Shown here piece by piece: positions 11,742 through 27,447 of a DNA stretch of 64,000 nucleotides; position 1 is the first letter of the stretch, and each line of letters starts with the position of its first letter. Under the pieces are notes generated by a model. The model saw only the letters and a program-made list of their open reading frames with translations, was not told the origin of the DNA and ran no database searches. The position numbers and the translations under genes are program-made. Source of the DNA: Aspergillus flavus (Eukaryota; Ascomycota; Eurotiomycetes; Eurotiales; Aspergillaceae); assembly GCF_009017415.1 (NCBI RefSeq), contig NC_092403.1, positions 1,054,001-1,118,000 of the forward strand, written 5' to 3'.

Positions 11742-13278
11742 TTACGCGTAGGGTTTCAGCTCATACTTCCGTCGAAATATATCATCGACGTGGACCAGAT
11801 AATACGTGCCAGGGGCGAGGGTGTCAACATTCCCCTTAGGGGTGTAATTCTTCTGTTGGTAGGCCTTCTCGCGAAGTTGACACATCTAAGCTGGTCAGAC
11901 CAATATCATTCTAAGGGAAATATATCTATCGGACAACGTACCTGATCATAGAATTCAGGGGACACCGCTGTGCGAGCATCCAAACGATCACGTAGCCGGA
12001 TCTTTTGCGCCATTTCCGTAATGTCGCCCTTGACCTGCAAGCTGAACATGGTACTGGCAAGACCGCCGCCATAGCTGAACATACCGACACGCTTGTTCTG
12101 CAGTTTCTCACTTGGGACGTTGCTCAATAGACTCACCAGCCCCGAATATATGCTAGCTGTATACATATTACCACAGTGGGCCGGGGCTGTAAGGGACGGT
12201 TGGACACGCTCTGAGAACTTGTCCTTGGTCAGACCCATACAGAGCTTTTCAATGTTCTTATCTGTCAAAGATGCTGTATACTCGACATCTCGAATCTCAG
12301 ACGGGACAGGATCGAAACGATCTGGTTCCAGTCGGAAGTCGTTAAACAACATGCGACCATATCCCTTGGCTACCAACTTGCAGTTGGGGGCATGGAATAC
12401 CATGTAGTCAAAAGTATCTAAGAAGCTACTCTTGTTACTGGTCGACACCCCGTTCAACTCACCACTTGTTTTGGCCAGCTTCTTGCTGCGATATCGTTGA
12501 TAGCAATTATCCAGCGCCTGAAGATAACAAGTGTTTGAGAAGTGCCCATCTACTAGAGGGTATTCGGATTTGAGATCGGCTTTGTAAAAGTCGTACACAT
12601 GCTTCATGTACGACGCGCGGAGTGGCTCCAGCACCAGGGGTGCGTTCGGACCGATGAGCATGGCTACACAGCCGACGCCACCTGTCGGGCGCGCTGCCGG
12701 CGTATCGTACAAGGCAATATCGCCCGCGACAACAATGGCGTTACGCCCATCCCAGGCGGACGATTCGACCCAGTTCACGGCGTTGAACAGTGCGTTCGTT
12801 CCTCCATAGCAGGCGTTGCATGTATCGACGCCTTCGATATCGGCATTGTCACCGAACAGCTGCATGAGAACGGACTTGCAGGACTTGGATTTATCCAAAA
12901 GGGTTTCTGTTCCGACTTCGAGGCGACCGATCGTCTTTGGGTCGATTGAGTATTTTCGGAGCAACGAGGAAACGGTGGTGAGAGCTAAAGAGTAGATGTC
13001 TGTTCATGATTGTCAGCCAACGATGCTGAAGGAGCTTGGTGGCTTTTATGTCAGTCTACCTTCCCGGTCATCACAGAAGCTCATATTCTGCTGCCCGAGA
13101 CCAATGGTGAATTTTCCAGCACTGGCCCCTAGAAAGGTCTCGAGCTCTGATTGCGGTACATACTATATTTGCTCTGGTTAATGTTCTTCCAGATGATTCA
13201 AAGAGGCTCAGGACATACCCGACTGGGAAAGTAGACCTCGATGGCCTTGATGCCAATGTCCTTCGGTGTCAAAGGCAT
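11742..13278 (-). CDS. erg13: Hydroxymethylglutaryl-CoA synthase, divergent paralogue
   Basis: Condenses acetyl-CoA with acetoacetyl-CoA to HMG-CoA, the entry step of the mevalonate pathway. Exons 13219-13278, 13060-13162, 11942-12999 and 11742-11885 give 454 aa. An in-frame ATG at 13293 would add MQLDE. Catalytic residues are present: Glu in RLEVGTETL, the nucleophile Cys in [11 protein letters not shown], and His in [25 protein letters not shown] and the C-terminal [16 protein letters not shown] are typical. Several normally conserved segments are changed, for example [16 protein letters not shown], so this is probably the second, non-housekeeping copy that many Aspergilli carry. I see no ergosterol or siderophore gene beside it. 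Membership is firm; the paralogue status is inference. Confidence 0.93.
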
Positions 13279-13293
13279 TTCGTCTAACTGCAT

Positions 13294-15466
13294 ATGTGGA
13301 ACAACACAGGGTGAATATCTGAAAATCGAAGAAAGAAACGCAAGATGATGGAATATAAAGAAACACCATCTGACAATATCTCGTCTCCAATATATTCCCT
13401 GCTGGCCATCCTCTTCTTGGCGGTACGGTATGAGGTCTACTATGTAGATCAGGTACTATGCAACCTAAACACGGACTAACGCCATGGTCAATCCACCCGG
13501 GGCTGTCTGGGACAGATGCTACAGTGTATATTCAAGCACCTTGATTCTACCTTTCCTCATTGGACAGATAGGTGCTGAATCTGTCTCATATCTATAGAAT
13601 CTTACACACTTTACTTAATGAAATATACTGTTGCCTACTATATGAGGTCCGTCTGCATATCAGCGGCGGCTTAGACGATCTCCATGTCATCTATTGGCTT
13701 GTCAATCTGACATGCGAGAAGTAGGTTGCAATTGAGGTTTAAGCTAATATGCCTTGATTTGTTCGAGAATTCGAAATATAACAAAAGTCATCTTTCGGTC
13801 CAACGGAACTTAATCGCAGCAACAGCACTATACTTAATCGGTCTCCTATTTATGCTAAGGTTATCTGTCTTTTTGCAGTCGATGAATGATCTGCACAACT
13901 ATTAATTCCACAGATAGTTATAGTATATCTTGTACGTGCATATAATGGTCACGCTTTCATGCCTAATGCTATACTATACACAGCATAATTTATAAGCAAG
14001 CCTAATCCTAGAATCACAATGCATAATTATTGATAATTAGCCGAAGCTGCCAAGTTAAGGAGCAAATTATCCTCATATGTCTTTAATGATAATATCCTAC
14101 AGAAATCTGGACAGATTAGATATCTGCTGTATCCATTTGCCCGAGGCTTGAGGTAACGATATTCCATTTTGTAATGGATAGTAATCTAGGTATTGACCCT
14201 TGGGACAATGGATGTTATTCGGAAATTTTACATTGTGAGAAATGGAGGTGTTTGTGGTTTATGCCATCTTTTTCTTCATTCATTCAAAGCATAAGATAAA
14301 TGTGATATCGGATTTTAGGTACGACTTCAGGATCAAGATTGTAGGCATAGATTTCAAAAATATTCTTGTCTTGGGTAAAGTTTCACTGCGATTCCGTCAC
14401 AGGTGCCTGTTTGGGTGGGCCATGGGTGTGCTGCTCATATAATCTAGCATTGCCAAACTGGATAATATCTATTTCGGGACAGGTATATCCACAGGTGGCT
14501 TGGGAGCAAAACTGATTGCAATTTCCTCATAAATCCCACCGGGGAGACCGTCAGGCAGTGATGCTTACTGATAAGGAAGGCTTAGGGCATATTTATCCCG
14601 GCCATATATTGAAGATGACTGAGATTTTGTCTTGGGTATGTCGGTGAGTGATGTTCATGTATGGACCGTCTGCGTCTAAGTGGGTTCACTCTTCGGCCGA
14701 GCTGGTCGTAACTTCAATGGTGAGTATGACGACGATGGTAGAGCATTTTAGAGAATCTATCCATATATAATGGTTTGATACGCCGGCTGGGGCTTTCTAG
14801 AAGGAATCATCGTTGGTTGTTCAGTGACTTGTAGTAAGGCTAATGCAACGATGGAGGGTAGTTAGGTCATGCCATATTAACGATTATTGGAGAAGATCTT
14901 CTTGATAGGCCGATCAGCAGCGCCTTACCTATCGGCCCTGAGATTAAACGGCATCATAGACGAACGACAGGCAAATGAAATGTGTGTTATCCCCGTGATA
15001 TTTGGTGGATAGAATGGAGTCTAGTGTCATCTTGGCGACCGCATTTAGTGGACGGAAAAATGACACCCCGCGAAAAGGACAGAATTTCTCCGTCCGTATC
15101 CACATCGCGGAGTCGAAAGAAGCATTGCCGAGTCACGTCTTTTCCCCCAGAGTTGCTTTCCTGGGAGCCCCGTGCGTGGGTAAAAAAGAGAAGCGCTTGC
15201 CACTGGGGTTTTGCGGGCGGCGCCGCCAATGCCTATCGCGGTGCTTAGCATCCTCGCCCACAGCCTATCACAGTTCAGATATGTCTACCTGGATGGAGTA
15301 TAGCTATGGGGCCCTTAGTTGACCCATCGATGGAGACGAGTCTGGGGGAGGGCTGGGGAATATAATGGGGTCTTCCCCAGACATCTCCCTGGTTTCTGTT
15401 TTTCTCGAGACGGCCCTCCTTGATTGAACTGTCTGCCACCCATCGGTCCTGACCAATTTCGCCAAA
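13294..15466. other. Long intergenic region, AT-rich in its middle
   Basis: About 2.2 kb between the HMG-CoA synthase start and the sugar transporter start, so it holds both promoters. From about 13600 to 14900 it is rich in A and T and lacks long frames. One short plus-strand frame at 14242-14442 is Phe/Ile-rich and not convincing. The last 130 bases hold the CTGGGG cluster listed separately. Confidence 0.5.
15342..15380 (+). promoter_or_regulatory. Cluster of three CTGGGG CreA-type sites next to a TATA-like element
   Basis: CTGGGG occurs at 15342-15347 and 15353-15358, and in reverse (CCCCAG) at 15375-15380. TATAAT lies at 15361. All are about 90-125 bases before the transporter ATG at 15467. 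CTGGGG fits the SYGGRG consensus of the carbon catabolite repressor CreA, where paired sites matter. Regulation of the transporter by glucose is inferred, not shown. Confidence 0.45.
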
Positions 15467-17123
15467 ATGGGTATCTTCAAGAATCACCGTGTTTACATCC
15501 TCACAGCAGTGGCCTACTCAGGGTCCCTGCTTTTCGGTACGCCTTCTTGTTGAACCAGACTGACTTGTCGTACATGAACTAACGATGTTCTGTAGGGTTC
15601 GACACCGGAGTGATGGGTAGTGTGCTTGCCCTGGACAGCTTCAAGAATGATTTCGGTCTATCGGGATCCGATGGATTTGCAGACGCGGCAAATGCCCAGG
15701 TCTCTTCCAATGTGGTGTCTCTTCTCACTGCTGGCTGTTTCTTCGGTGCTATCGGCGCCTCCTTCCTCAATGACTTTCTCGGACGTCGCTACTCCCTTAT
15801 GATCCTTACCGTCGTGTTCCTAATTGGAGCTGCTATTCAAGTTGGCGCAAGCCACCAGATTGGCATGATTTATGGTGGCCGAGTCGTGGCCGGATTGGGT
15901 ATCGGCGGCATGTCCAGTATCACACCTGTGTTTGTGGGCGAGAGCGCTCCCCCGGAGATCAGAGGTCGTATTGCTGGAATGTTCCAGGAGTTTCTGGTCA
16001 TCGGAAGCACCTTTGCCTACTGGTTGGACTATGGAGTGTCCCTGCATATTGCACCCAGCACGAAGCAATGGCGGACTCCAGTTGCGATCCAGATCATTCC
16101 CGGCGGGCTCATGCTGATTGGACTCTTTTTCCTCAAAGAGTCTCCTCGCTGGTTGACTAGCAAAGGTCGTCATGAAGAGGCGCTGCAGTCTCTGGCTTAT
16201 ATTAGAAATGAGCCCGCCAGTAGCGAGGTGGTGCAGACCGAGATGGCTGAGATCCGCGCCTCCATTGAGGAGGAGCAGGCGGCGACCGAGGGTTTGACCT
16301 ACAAAGAGTTCCTTCAGCCGAGCAACCGAAACCGCTTCATGTTTGCTGCCGTACTCATGCTTTGCCAGCAATTTTCGGGCACCAACTCCATTGGATACTA
16401 TGCACCTCAGATCTTCCAGACCATCGGTCTTAGCGCGACCAGCTCGTCTCTTTTCGCCACGGGTGTTTACGGAACCGTGAAGGTCGTCGCGACGGCAATC
16501 TTCTTGTTCATCGGTATTGATCGCTGGGGACGGAAGAAGAGTCTGATTGGAGGCTCAATTTGGATGGCTTCCATGATGTTCATCATCGGTGCTGTCTTGG
16601 CCACTCATCCACCTGACACATCTGCGTCAGGGGTTTCCCAGGCTTCCATTGCCATGGTTGCCATGATCTATCTTTATGTCATTGGCTACAGCGCCTCATG
16701 GGGCCCAACTCCATGGGTCTATTTGAGTGAGGTAAGACTGGTCCATTTATACGAGAAACCAACATAATATCCGAGACATCCCCTGACTGACTTCCGTTCT
16801 AGATTTTCCCAACACGCCTGCGTGCATACGGTGTCGGCCTTGGAGCAAGCAGCCAATGGCTGTTCAACTTCTGTGTTACCGAATTCACTCCCCACGCAGT
16901 GCACAACCTGGGTTGGCGGACGTTCCTCATGTTCGGAATCTTCTGCGTGGCCATGGGCGTGTTCATCGTCTTCTTCGCCAAGGAAACCAAGGGCCGTTCT
17001 CTGGAAGAGATGGACATTCTCTTTGGGGCTGTCGATGAGAATGAGCGCCGTGCTGCCGTGGAACATACCCTGAACAAGGGCGTGGTCTCTCACATCGAGC
17101 AGGCCGAGGATAACAAAGTCTAG
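15467..17123 (+). CDS. MFS sugar-porter family transporter (monosaccharide/quinate type)
   Basis: Plasma-membrane symporter of the sugar-porter branch of the MFS. Exons 15467-15536, 15596-16731 and 16803-17123 give 508 aa. Family signatures are clear: LLFGFDTGVMG in helix 1, DFLGRRYS after helix 2, GRVVAGLGIGGMSS in helix 4, PESPRW-like KESPRWL, QQFSGTNSIGYYAPQIFQ in helix 7, DRWGRKK between helices 8 and 9, WVYLSEIFPTRLRAYG in helix 10, and FFAKETKGRSLEEMD at the end. About twelve membrane helices are seen. The substrate (hexose, pentose, galacturonate or quinate) cannot be decided. It stands alone, but the pectin-degrading genes in this window make a plant sugar plausible. Confidence 0.93.
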
Positions 17124-17897
17124 ATTATTTAGACCATGACGCGACGATCAAACTATTGTACAGAACGGGAGGAATCTGTTATAGAGCTTAGTCAGGAATA
17201 GAACCATCCCAACATCTTCTTTCATTCCACTGTTTCCATTCGTGCGACGATCAGGAGGCGTTAATAGATTAGGGTTGCATCAGGATGATAGAGACAAAGA
17301 AGGTCAACCGTTATCCCCACAGCGGCTAAATAATTAATCTCATCCATTATGATCTTCGCAAGCCGAAGCCAAGTCGAGCAACCGACCCACGAGCCTCCAC
17401 GATTCACCACCCGGGGCTTTTCTACGAGTCAATTGAGACAATTTCTCTTATATAGAATTGCGGCTCTTGGCACTGATGTAATCCAAAACATCGCAATCTT
17501 CCTTGTGCAACCCTAAGAGCTAAAAAGCAAACATTGCTGAAAGAATTGTTCCAGAAAAGGGGCACGATGTGTTGCCCAAATATAGTACTCGCAGCAGTAT
17601 AGGCAAGGGGGCGAGTCAGATTTCCTCCAATATGAGAGCCTCTCAACGTAACCCAACTCCACAGGAACGAAAGCAGGTGACATGATCGCACCTTCCTATT
17701 GTTCACTGCATCCGTAAAGGAGATGAATGGCCTCGAATTTGTCAGTCCAGTGAAAGCAAGGGCCCTGTTGATCTGTTAGGCACCGTGAATGACCACTTTT
17801 GATTCCTATGTAAGACGAGAAAGTTATTCGATTAAGTATTCCAACTTCACATTTCTCGTCAGCTTTTAGATCCTCTCGGTCGGGATTACGTGCAACC
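17124..17897. other. Intergenic, 3' flank of the transporter and amidase promoter
   Basis: About 770 bases with no supportable gene. Short minus-strand frames at 17422-17899 have no ATG-supported structure or domain. I see nothing else in it. Confidence 0.5.
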
Positions 17898-19792
<1,895 letters not shown>

Positions 19793-20086
19793 GGCTACTT
19801 GCATATTAGACTATGGCCTGTCAAGTGGATAATAGTTAATTTAAACTATTAAGCTCTTTTAGTTCGAATGTTTTCGTCTGATCCCTCCATGTAAATTCGG
19901 TAAAAATCACCGTAACCTCAAGATGGTACTACTACCCGAATAGGCATAGTCTCAGATTGTCGGGTTCCGATAAGAGTAGCTGAGAATCTTCGCGCGGGGT
20001 CATCTTCCGCCTTTTTTTTATTGAGATTCAGGGCGGACCTGCCTATACACCTCTTTTATCCCGTTGACTCCCTACCGGCGAAAAGA

Positions 20087-21706
<1,620 letters not shown>

Positions 21707-21832
21707 CCAACATAAGCATATATGTACATAGCCAGCCAAAAGTATAAAAATCGCAGATCGCAACCCGTAAACAACAAACCTCATCAAACATAACAACCCA
21801 ACCCATTCATATCATAAACCTCATGAAAAACC

Positions 21833-22620
21833 TCATCTCACAGAAACAGGCGCCTCCTCCAGCCAAGCCCAGTCAACACTCACCCGTCCCAGATCCAAAT
21901 CCGCCAACTTCTTAAAAACCCCCCGACTGACATCCAAATCCTTCACAGCACATCCCGTACCTAAGACCTCCCAATTAGCACCAACCCCAGCAAGGAAACC
22001 AAACACAAAGCAAGGGAGGTGAAGTAGAAAAGAAAAAGAAGGGAAAACATACACCGATCAACAACCGTAACATCAACACTCGCCTCCCCCCTCTTCACCC
22101 TGACCTTCATCCCACAAAGCGGATTCGCATTCGGATTCGACCCCGTCGACGCAGCATCAAAGAGAATATGCGATACCGCACAGACCAAGTCCGAATTGGA
22201 ACTCGTTATTCCGCACGAGCCTAGCGCCGGGTCGTAGTATGTTAGGTCGCCGGTGTACGGGCCGCCGCTGGTTGTGGGGAGGGGGAGGTTTCGATTTCTT
22301 TAAGGGTTGTTAGAAGTTATTCAGTATGTATGGTTGGGAGTAGGGACTTACGAATGCCGGGTGAGACCGACTGCGAGACCGATTATAAGGGCGAGGAGGC
22401 ATATGGCGATTGCGATTGAGGTGAGGATGAGGCGTTTTTTCTTTCGGGGGAGTTGGGTCCATTTTGCTGGAGGCCATTTGGCGGTTTGGGGGTGGGGTTC
22501 GAGTTTGTACTCGTCAATCGCTGGAAATGCTGCTGGAGCTGGTGGCGGAGGTGGTGGAGGGACGGGTTTGCGTTTTGGGATGTCTGTTGGTGGGTGAGTT
22601 TGAGGGTCTGGGGTAGACAT
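21833..22620 (-). CDS. Membrane-anchored double-psi beta-barrel (Asp f 7/RlpA-like) protein
   Basis: Exons 22352-22620, 22053-22297 and 21833-21960 give 213 aa. Residues 1-60 are Pro-rich and basic (KRKPVPPPPPPPAP, PRKKKR). One membrane helix follows (LILTSIAIAICLLALIIGLA), so the protein is probably type II with a short cytosolic tail. The outer part is a double-psi beta-barrel: GDLTYYDPALGSCGI, NPLCGMKVRVKRG, VDVTVVDRCTGCAVKDLDVS, VFKKLADLDLGRVSVDWAW. This is the barwin/expansin-like fold of Asp f 7-type secreted proteins. Those usually have a signal peptide, so the anchor is the unusual part. The conserved Asp in TVVDRC is present. No catalytic activity is proposed. Confidence 0.88.
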
Positions 22621-23737
22621 TTTTAAGGGTTCAATGTTTTCTACATCTGGGGTTGGAGGTGGATATGTGGAATTGTTAAATGGGCAATGGTTGTGGGGGA
22701 GGGGAGGGAATCGATTGCTTTTGTTTCATCTCTGGTTGTTTGTTCAGGGGTAAAGAGAAGGGACTCTTGGCGGGTTCTTTTGTTTAATTAATACATGGTG
22801 TTATCGATTGGTGTTTGTGTAGCGTTGGGTGGGCGTAGTGGTCGGGATATCCATGGATGTTGTTGGCAGCTTTGAGTGTTGGGGAGGATTCAATGATAAG
22901 GTGAATATAAGAATGAGTGGCTATAGGATTTGTGCTTAGAACCGAGGAAGTTATATCACCATATGTCTTGGTTGTGATGGATAGATATTCATGATCTAGA
23001 GATCATCCTTGTATGGCTTTTAACCTAATTGAGGATAGTGAAGAGTTATGGATATGGAACTGGTAACATGATTCGATTGATAACTACCGTCAGAGCCTGA
23101 CTAATGTATTCAAAGCTTGGTTGTTAGTCGGATTATAATTCAATATACTCCTCAGTCTTATAATGATTCTCAATCGTATGCCTAAAAGATGTAATGTATC
23201 TTAATTCTGCTTTGGTTGTGCCTGACTTTCTATTCGAGACTTCGATATCCGGCGGTCTCCACGTGTTTCCTTTCTATTCTCTGTTTATTCGGTAGTCATG
23301 AACCTGCACAATGACGCAGATATTGCACGTTCCCCAGACTTCCCGATGTCGCTTTATGTGGGGACAACATCCTCACTCACCGTTCACAGAAGGAGAATGT
23401 TCTTGGCGCCGATCGTCGTCCGCATCCTCGTCTCGGCTCAAATCCTTACTCCATCCCCACGTGGAGTCAACATAAATTTTTTGACTTTCATCCTTGTCCG
23501 TTGAAACCCCTTGTTATCCCCACTCTTTCTTCCCAGTTGGAACTGGCGACATTCCCCTTGAACAGCGTGGCGAACTTGAATGGTTTCATGGGAAATCGCT
23601 TCACGTCTGTCACCCGGTCACGTGTTTCGAGACGGCTGTTATCGATGAGGGGTTTCTGATCGGCATTGTTCATGATCCAAAATTGCCGAGTGTCGGAAAG
23701 GATAGAGGGTGCCCAGTAGAGCACGACGCGACGCAAC
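22621..23737. other. Intergenic between two divergent genes
   Basis: About 1.1 kb holding the promoters of the beta-barrel gene (leftward) and the large membrane protein gene (rightward). I see no convincing frame, repeat or RNA gene. Confidence 0.5.
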
Positions 23738-26700
23738 ATGTCGTCGCATCGCAGTTCCGAGGATTCGCAATGGCCGCTACCAGATGAGCCGGAGGTAAAA
23801 CCGGATAGTAAACAAAAGAAGGGCCTCATGGCGAAACTGAAGTCAGGATGGGATAGTCTGGGCTTGGATACGCCGACTATCCTCCTGATGATGAAGTAAG
23901 GACACCTTATGGCTATTGTATATACGAGCTAATACATGTATAGAGGCGCTGTTCCGCCGACAATTGCTCTGGCGATGTAAGCTTAGTCCTCGGTAGAAAA
24001 GCTTGTCGATTAGATAATTAACATCAACCAGTTTCCAGGCCGATGCTGTGGCCTCCAAATTCACCACGGTGGGATATCTCATGGCCATCATATCTGTCCT
24101 GGGCTTTTCAATCCAGCCTCGCGCCAAGTTTATCCAGATGATGGTCCTTGACGTGTTGGCTGTGTGTGTGGCATCCGCTGTTACCCTGCTCATGATGTAC
24201 TCGTGTATTAAGGCACGGCAGCATACTGAGGTGGTGTCTAGCGTGGGTACTAGTATTGTCAACACGCCGTACAACCCGTCGGCGTCGGCTGTTAGCGGTG
24301 TTTGGTTGTTCTTTCAGATATACGTCGTCCATTCGTTTCGGGCCAAGTTCCAGCAGTTCCAGTTTCCGGTTATTATTTACTCGATTGTTGCCAACGTAAC
24401 TTTCAGTTATGCTCCCCGCATGACTACGATGGCAGCTGCCATATCTATGGTCACGAAGTTGCTGGAGGCATGCCTGGTTGGCTTGGCCTTAGCCACTGGA
24501 GTATGCCTATTCATCTATCCCGTCACCTCACGGACAGTAGTGTTTAAACAGATGGCCGGTTATGTGGGATGCCTGCGCGGAGCTCTTCAAGCTCATACAG
24601 TCTACTTCGAGTCTCTGGAAGAAAGTGACATGTTTGGTAGGGCAGAAACATACGATTCAAAGGTGGAGAAAATTACCAAGGATGGCAAGGTGTACAGCCC
24701 AGAGGCACAAGCTATCCGAACAGCAGTGCAGAAAATCACCGAGATCCATGGTAAGCTTCATGGGGATTTGACCTTTGCCAAGCGTGAGGTCGCGTTTGGC
24801 AACCTCGGGCCCGATGACCTTCAAGCAATCTTTCGAAATCTTCGACAGGTCATGATCCCTGTCGTGGGTTTGAGCTTCACCGTGGACTTGTTTCAGCGCC
24901 TGTCTGAATACAATAAATGGAATACGCCTATTGATCCGACGGCGACTGATATACCGGATCTGGTACGTCATCGTGTGGTCCAGGAATGGAACGATATCAT
25001 GCGGGCGGTGCATGATCCGTTCAAATCTATGATTCAGGCTATAGACGAGGGCCTCCAACATATTTCGTTTGTGTTAAAACTGGCCAAGCCACCAAAGAAG
25101 ACTGCCACTGCCGCAAATGGTGAGACGTCATCGAGTGGCGTAGAAGATGTTGAGGCTTCGGCTGTCCCATCTCCGGGCGACAAAAACTTCGCTGCCCATC
25201 TTGAACAGAGACTTCGTGACTTCAAGGTCGCTAAGCGGATCGCCCTTCGAACGTGGAGTGAAGAAAAGGGAATCAAGCTGCCTAAAGACTTTTTCGATCG
25301 CCCTACCGATGACATGGAAGACATCAGCTATGGTGATCCATTCATTGGCCGAGAGCGGAGCCAGCGACAGCTGTACTTGTTTCTTTATGTAAGTAGCTTG
25401 CTCTCAATGCCTCTCAAATGTTGCCGGATACTGACAATGACTAGATGGAGCAGCTACTCAGTTCAACCGGTCAGATGGTACTTGAGTTTGTAAAGTTCGC
25501 GGATGACAAACGTGAAAGTGGAAAGCTTTCAAGGCGCCATATTATTATACCAGGCTGGAAACGTTTGCGAAAATGGGCCACAAGTTTACTGAAGGCTGAG
25601 GACACACACGAAGATGATAATATAGGCGACATCAACGCTCAGAACAACATTCTCCAGTTGGGTGAAGCGTACAAACATAGGAAGGATCCAGAGCATCTGC
25701 GGCCAGAGACCACTTTTCAAAAAATTGGTGACAAGGTCAGACTCATTCCTGCGATGTTCCGCACCCAAGAGTCGGCGTACGGTTTCCGGGTTGCGTGCGC
25801 CACCATGACTATCGCCATTGTTGGCCTCCTTCACGATACCCAGAGCTTCTTCATTAAGCAACGCTTTATTTGGGCTATGATTATGGTCAACCTTAGCATG
25901 ACCCCTACCTCTGGACAGAGTATATTCGGCTTTGTGCTTCGTATACTTGGCACTGTATTGGCTATGGTGCTCAGCTTTTTAAGCTGGTACATCCCTGGAA
26001 AGCAGACCCCGGGAATCATCGTTTTCTTCTTCATTTTCTTAACGTGCGTTTTCTATGTGCCAATCAAGCTATTCCGATTCCGGGCTATTGGCATTATCAC
26101 CATTATCACCACGTCCATGATAATCGGGTACGAACTCCAGGTTCGCAAGGTCGGTGAGCAAGTCGCAACCTCGAACGGCCAGTCATACTACCCCATATAC
26201 CTCCTTGCACCCTATCGATTGGCAACAGTAACCGGTGGCATTGCGGTGGCGTTTTTCTGGACATTCTTTCCATACCCTATTTCAGAACACTCCGTGCTGC
26301 GTCAAAGCCTGGGTGCCTCTTTGTACCTTCTTGCCAATTACTATTCGCTCATTCACGAGACCGTGTCGGCACGAGTGCGCGGCGAAGCAGGCGATATGGC
26401 GCTCAAGACTTCGGCGGGGCGAAGGCTTTTGAAGTCCCGTAACCAGGTGTTTTCCAAGCAGATGTTGATGTTGAATAACCTCCGGACCTATTCAGAATTC
26501 CTCAAATGGGAAGTACCAATTGGTGGTCGATTCCCCAAGAAGCAATATGACTCTATTATTGCATGTATCGAAAAGTAAGTATTACTTACCTCTTTCATAT
26601 TGCCCAGAGAGTTAACCGCTCGATAGTATCGTAAGTTACCTGAGTCTTCTGGGGTATGCTTCAGACACGTTGTTGCAAATTGGTGACGACGAAGAATCAA

Positions 26701-27160
26701 ACTCTGCCTGGCTCCATGATTTTAAACGGTTGGTTGCCAGTGCAGGTGTCACCACCCACGAAATCACTTCAGTATTATGCCTTCTGTCCGCCAGCATCAC
26801 CGATCGCAGGCCTCTTCCGCCTTACCTAAAGACACCAAGGCCGTACAGCTTTACCAAAAGGCTTGAAGCAATGGACAAGGATATTCTGAGTCTAAAGCAT
26901 ATCGCAGAGCCAGGATTTGCTACCTTTGCGGTATTACAAATCTCCACTAGATGTATAGGTGGTGACGTGGAGAGACTTATGAAGTGAGTGAAGAGATCAT
27001 CGTTGCAGCGAGACAGCTACTAACTCAGAGTAGGGATGTGAAGAAGTTGGTTGGAGAGCTCGACTTCTCATTCCATGCCGTCAGCACAGTGCAGAGCGCC
27101 AAGTCGTCTGCTGAGGTATCCCGATATTCGCGAGCGACCGAGCGGAATAAGCTTGAGTAG
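23738..27160 (+). CDS. Bre4/aromatic-acid-exporter-like (ArAE_2/FUSC) large membrane protein
   Basis: Six exons (23738-23895, 23944-23976, 24032-25388, 25445-26574, 26627-26983, 27034-27160) give 1053 aa. The start context is ATGTCGTCGCATCGC. Layout: a cytosolic N-terminus to about residue 45; a first membrane block (TPTILLMMKGAVPPTIALAI through LLEACLVGLALATGVCLFIY); a long hydrophilic middle of about 400 aa; a second membrane block (VACATMTIAIVGLLH through RLATVTGGIAVAFFWTFFPY); and a cytosolic tail. This two-block arrangement is that of the fungal family with ArAE_2_N and FUSC-like domains, including yeast Bre4. Members are proposed membrane transporters, but substrates are not established. 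The family assignment rests on layout and remembered motifs. It is compatible with efflux of organic acids but does not prove it. Confidence 0.87.
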
Positions 27161-27447
27161 CTGACAAATAACCTACGATAGAGTAAATATAGAGAGCAAT
27201 TATTTTGTTATAATCACGAGGAGATGCCCGGATGATCTAGTCTTCAGTTATTGAACGCGGGCGCAACTGCCACCGACGAGGACGAGGCTTATCTACGCCT
27301 CCGAGAATAAATATTCGAAATTTATCTTTCACATAATACAAGAATATCCTTCATTTACGTCTTTTTGACGGAGTATCCAAAAAAGATAGACATAAGGAGC
27401 AGTACATAAAGTTCATTCAACAAGGCGCAAAAATTGCTCAACATTGC

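Noticed and set aside
13600..14950. AT-rich block suspected of being a RIP-degraded transposon
   Set aside because: I found no terminal repeats, transposase or reverse-transcriptase remnants by eye.
15820..16371. 183-aa minus-strand frame in the sugar transporter
   Set aside because: Overlaps a certain transporter exon; no domain.
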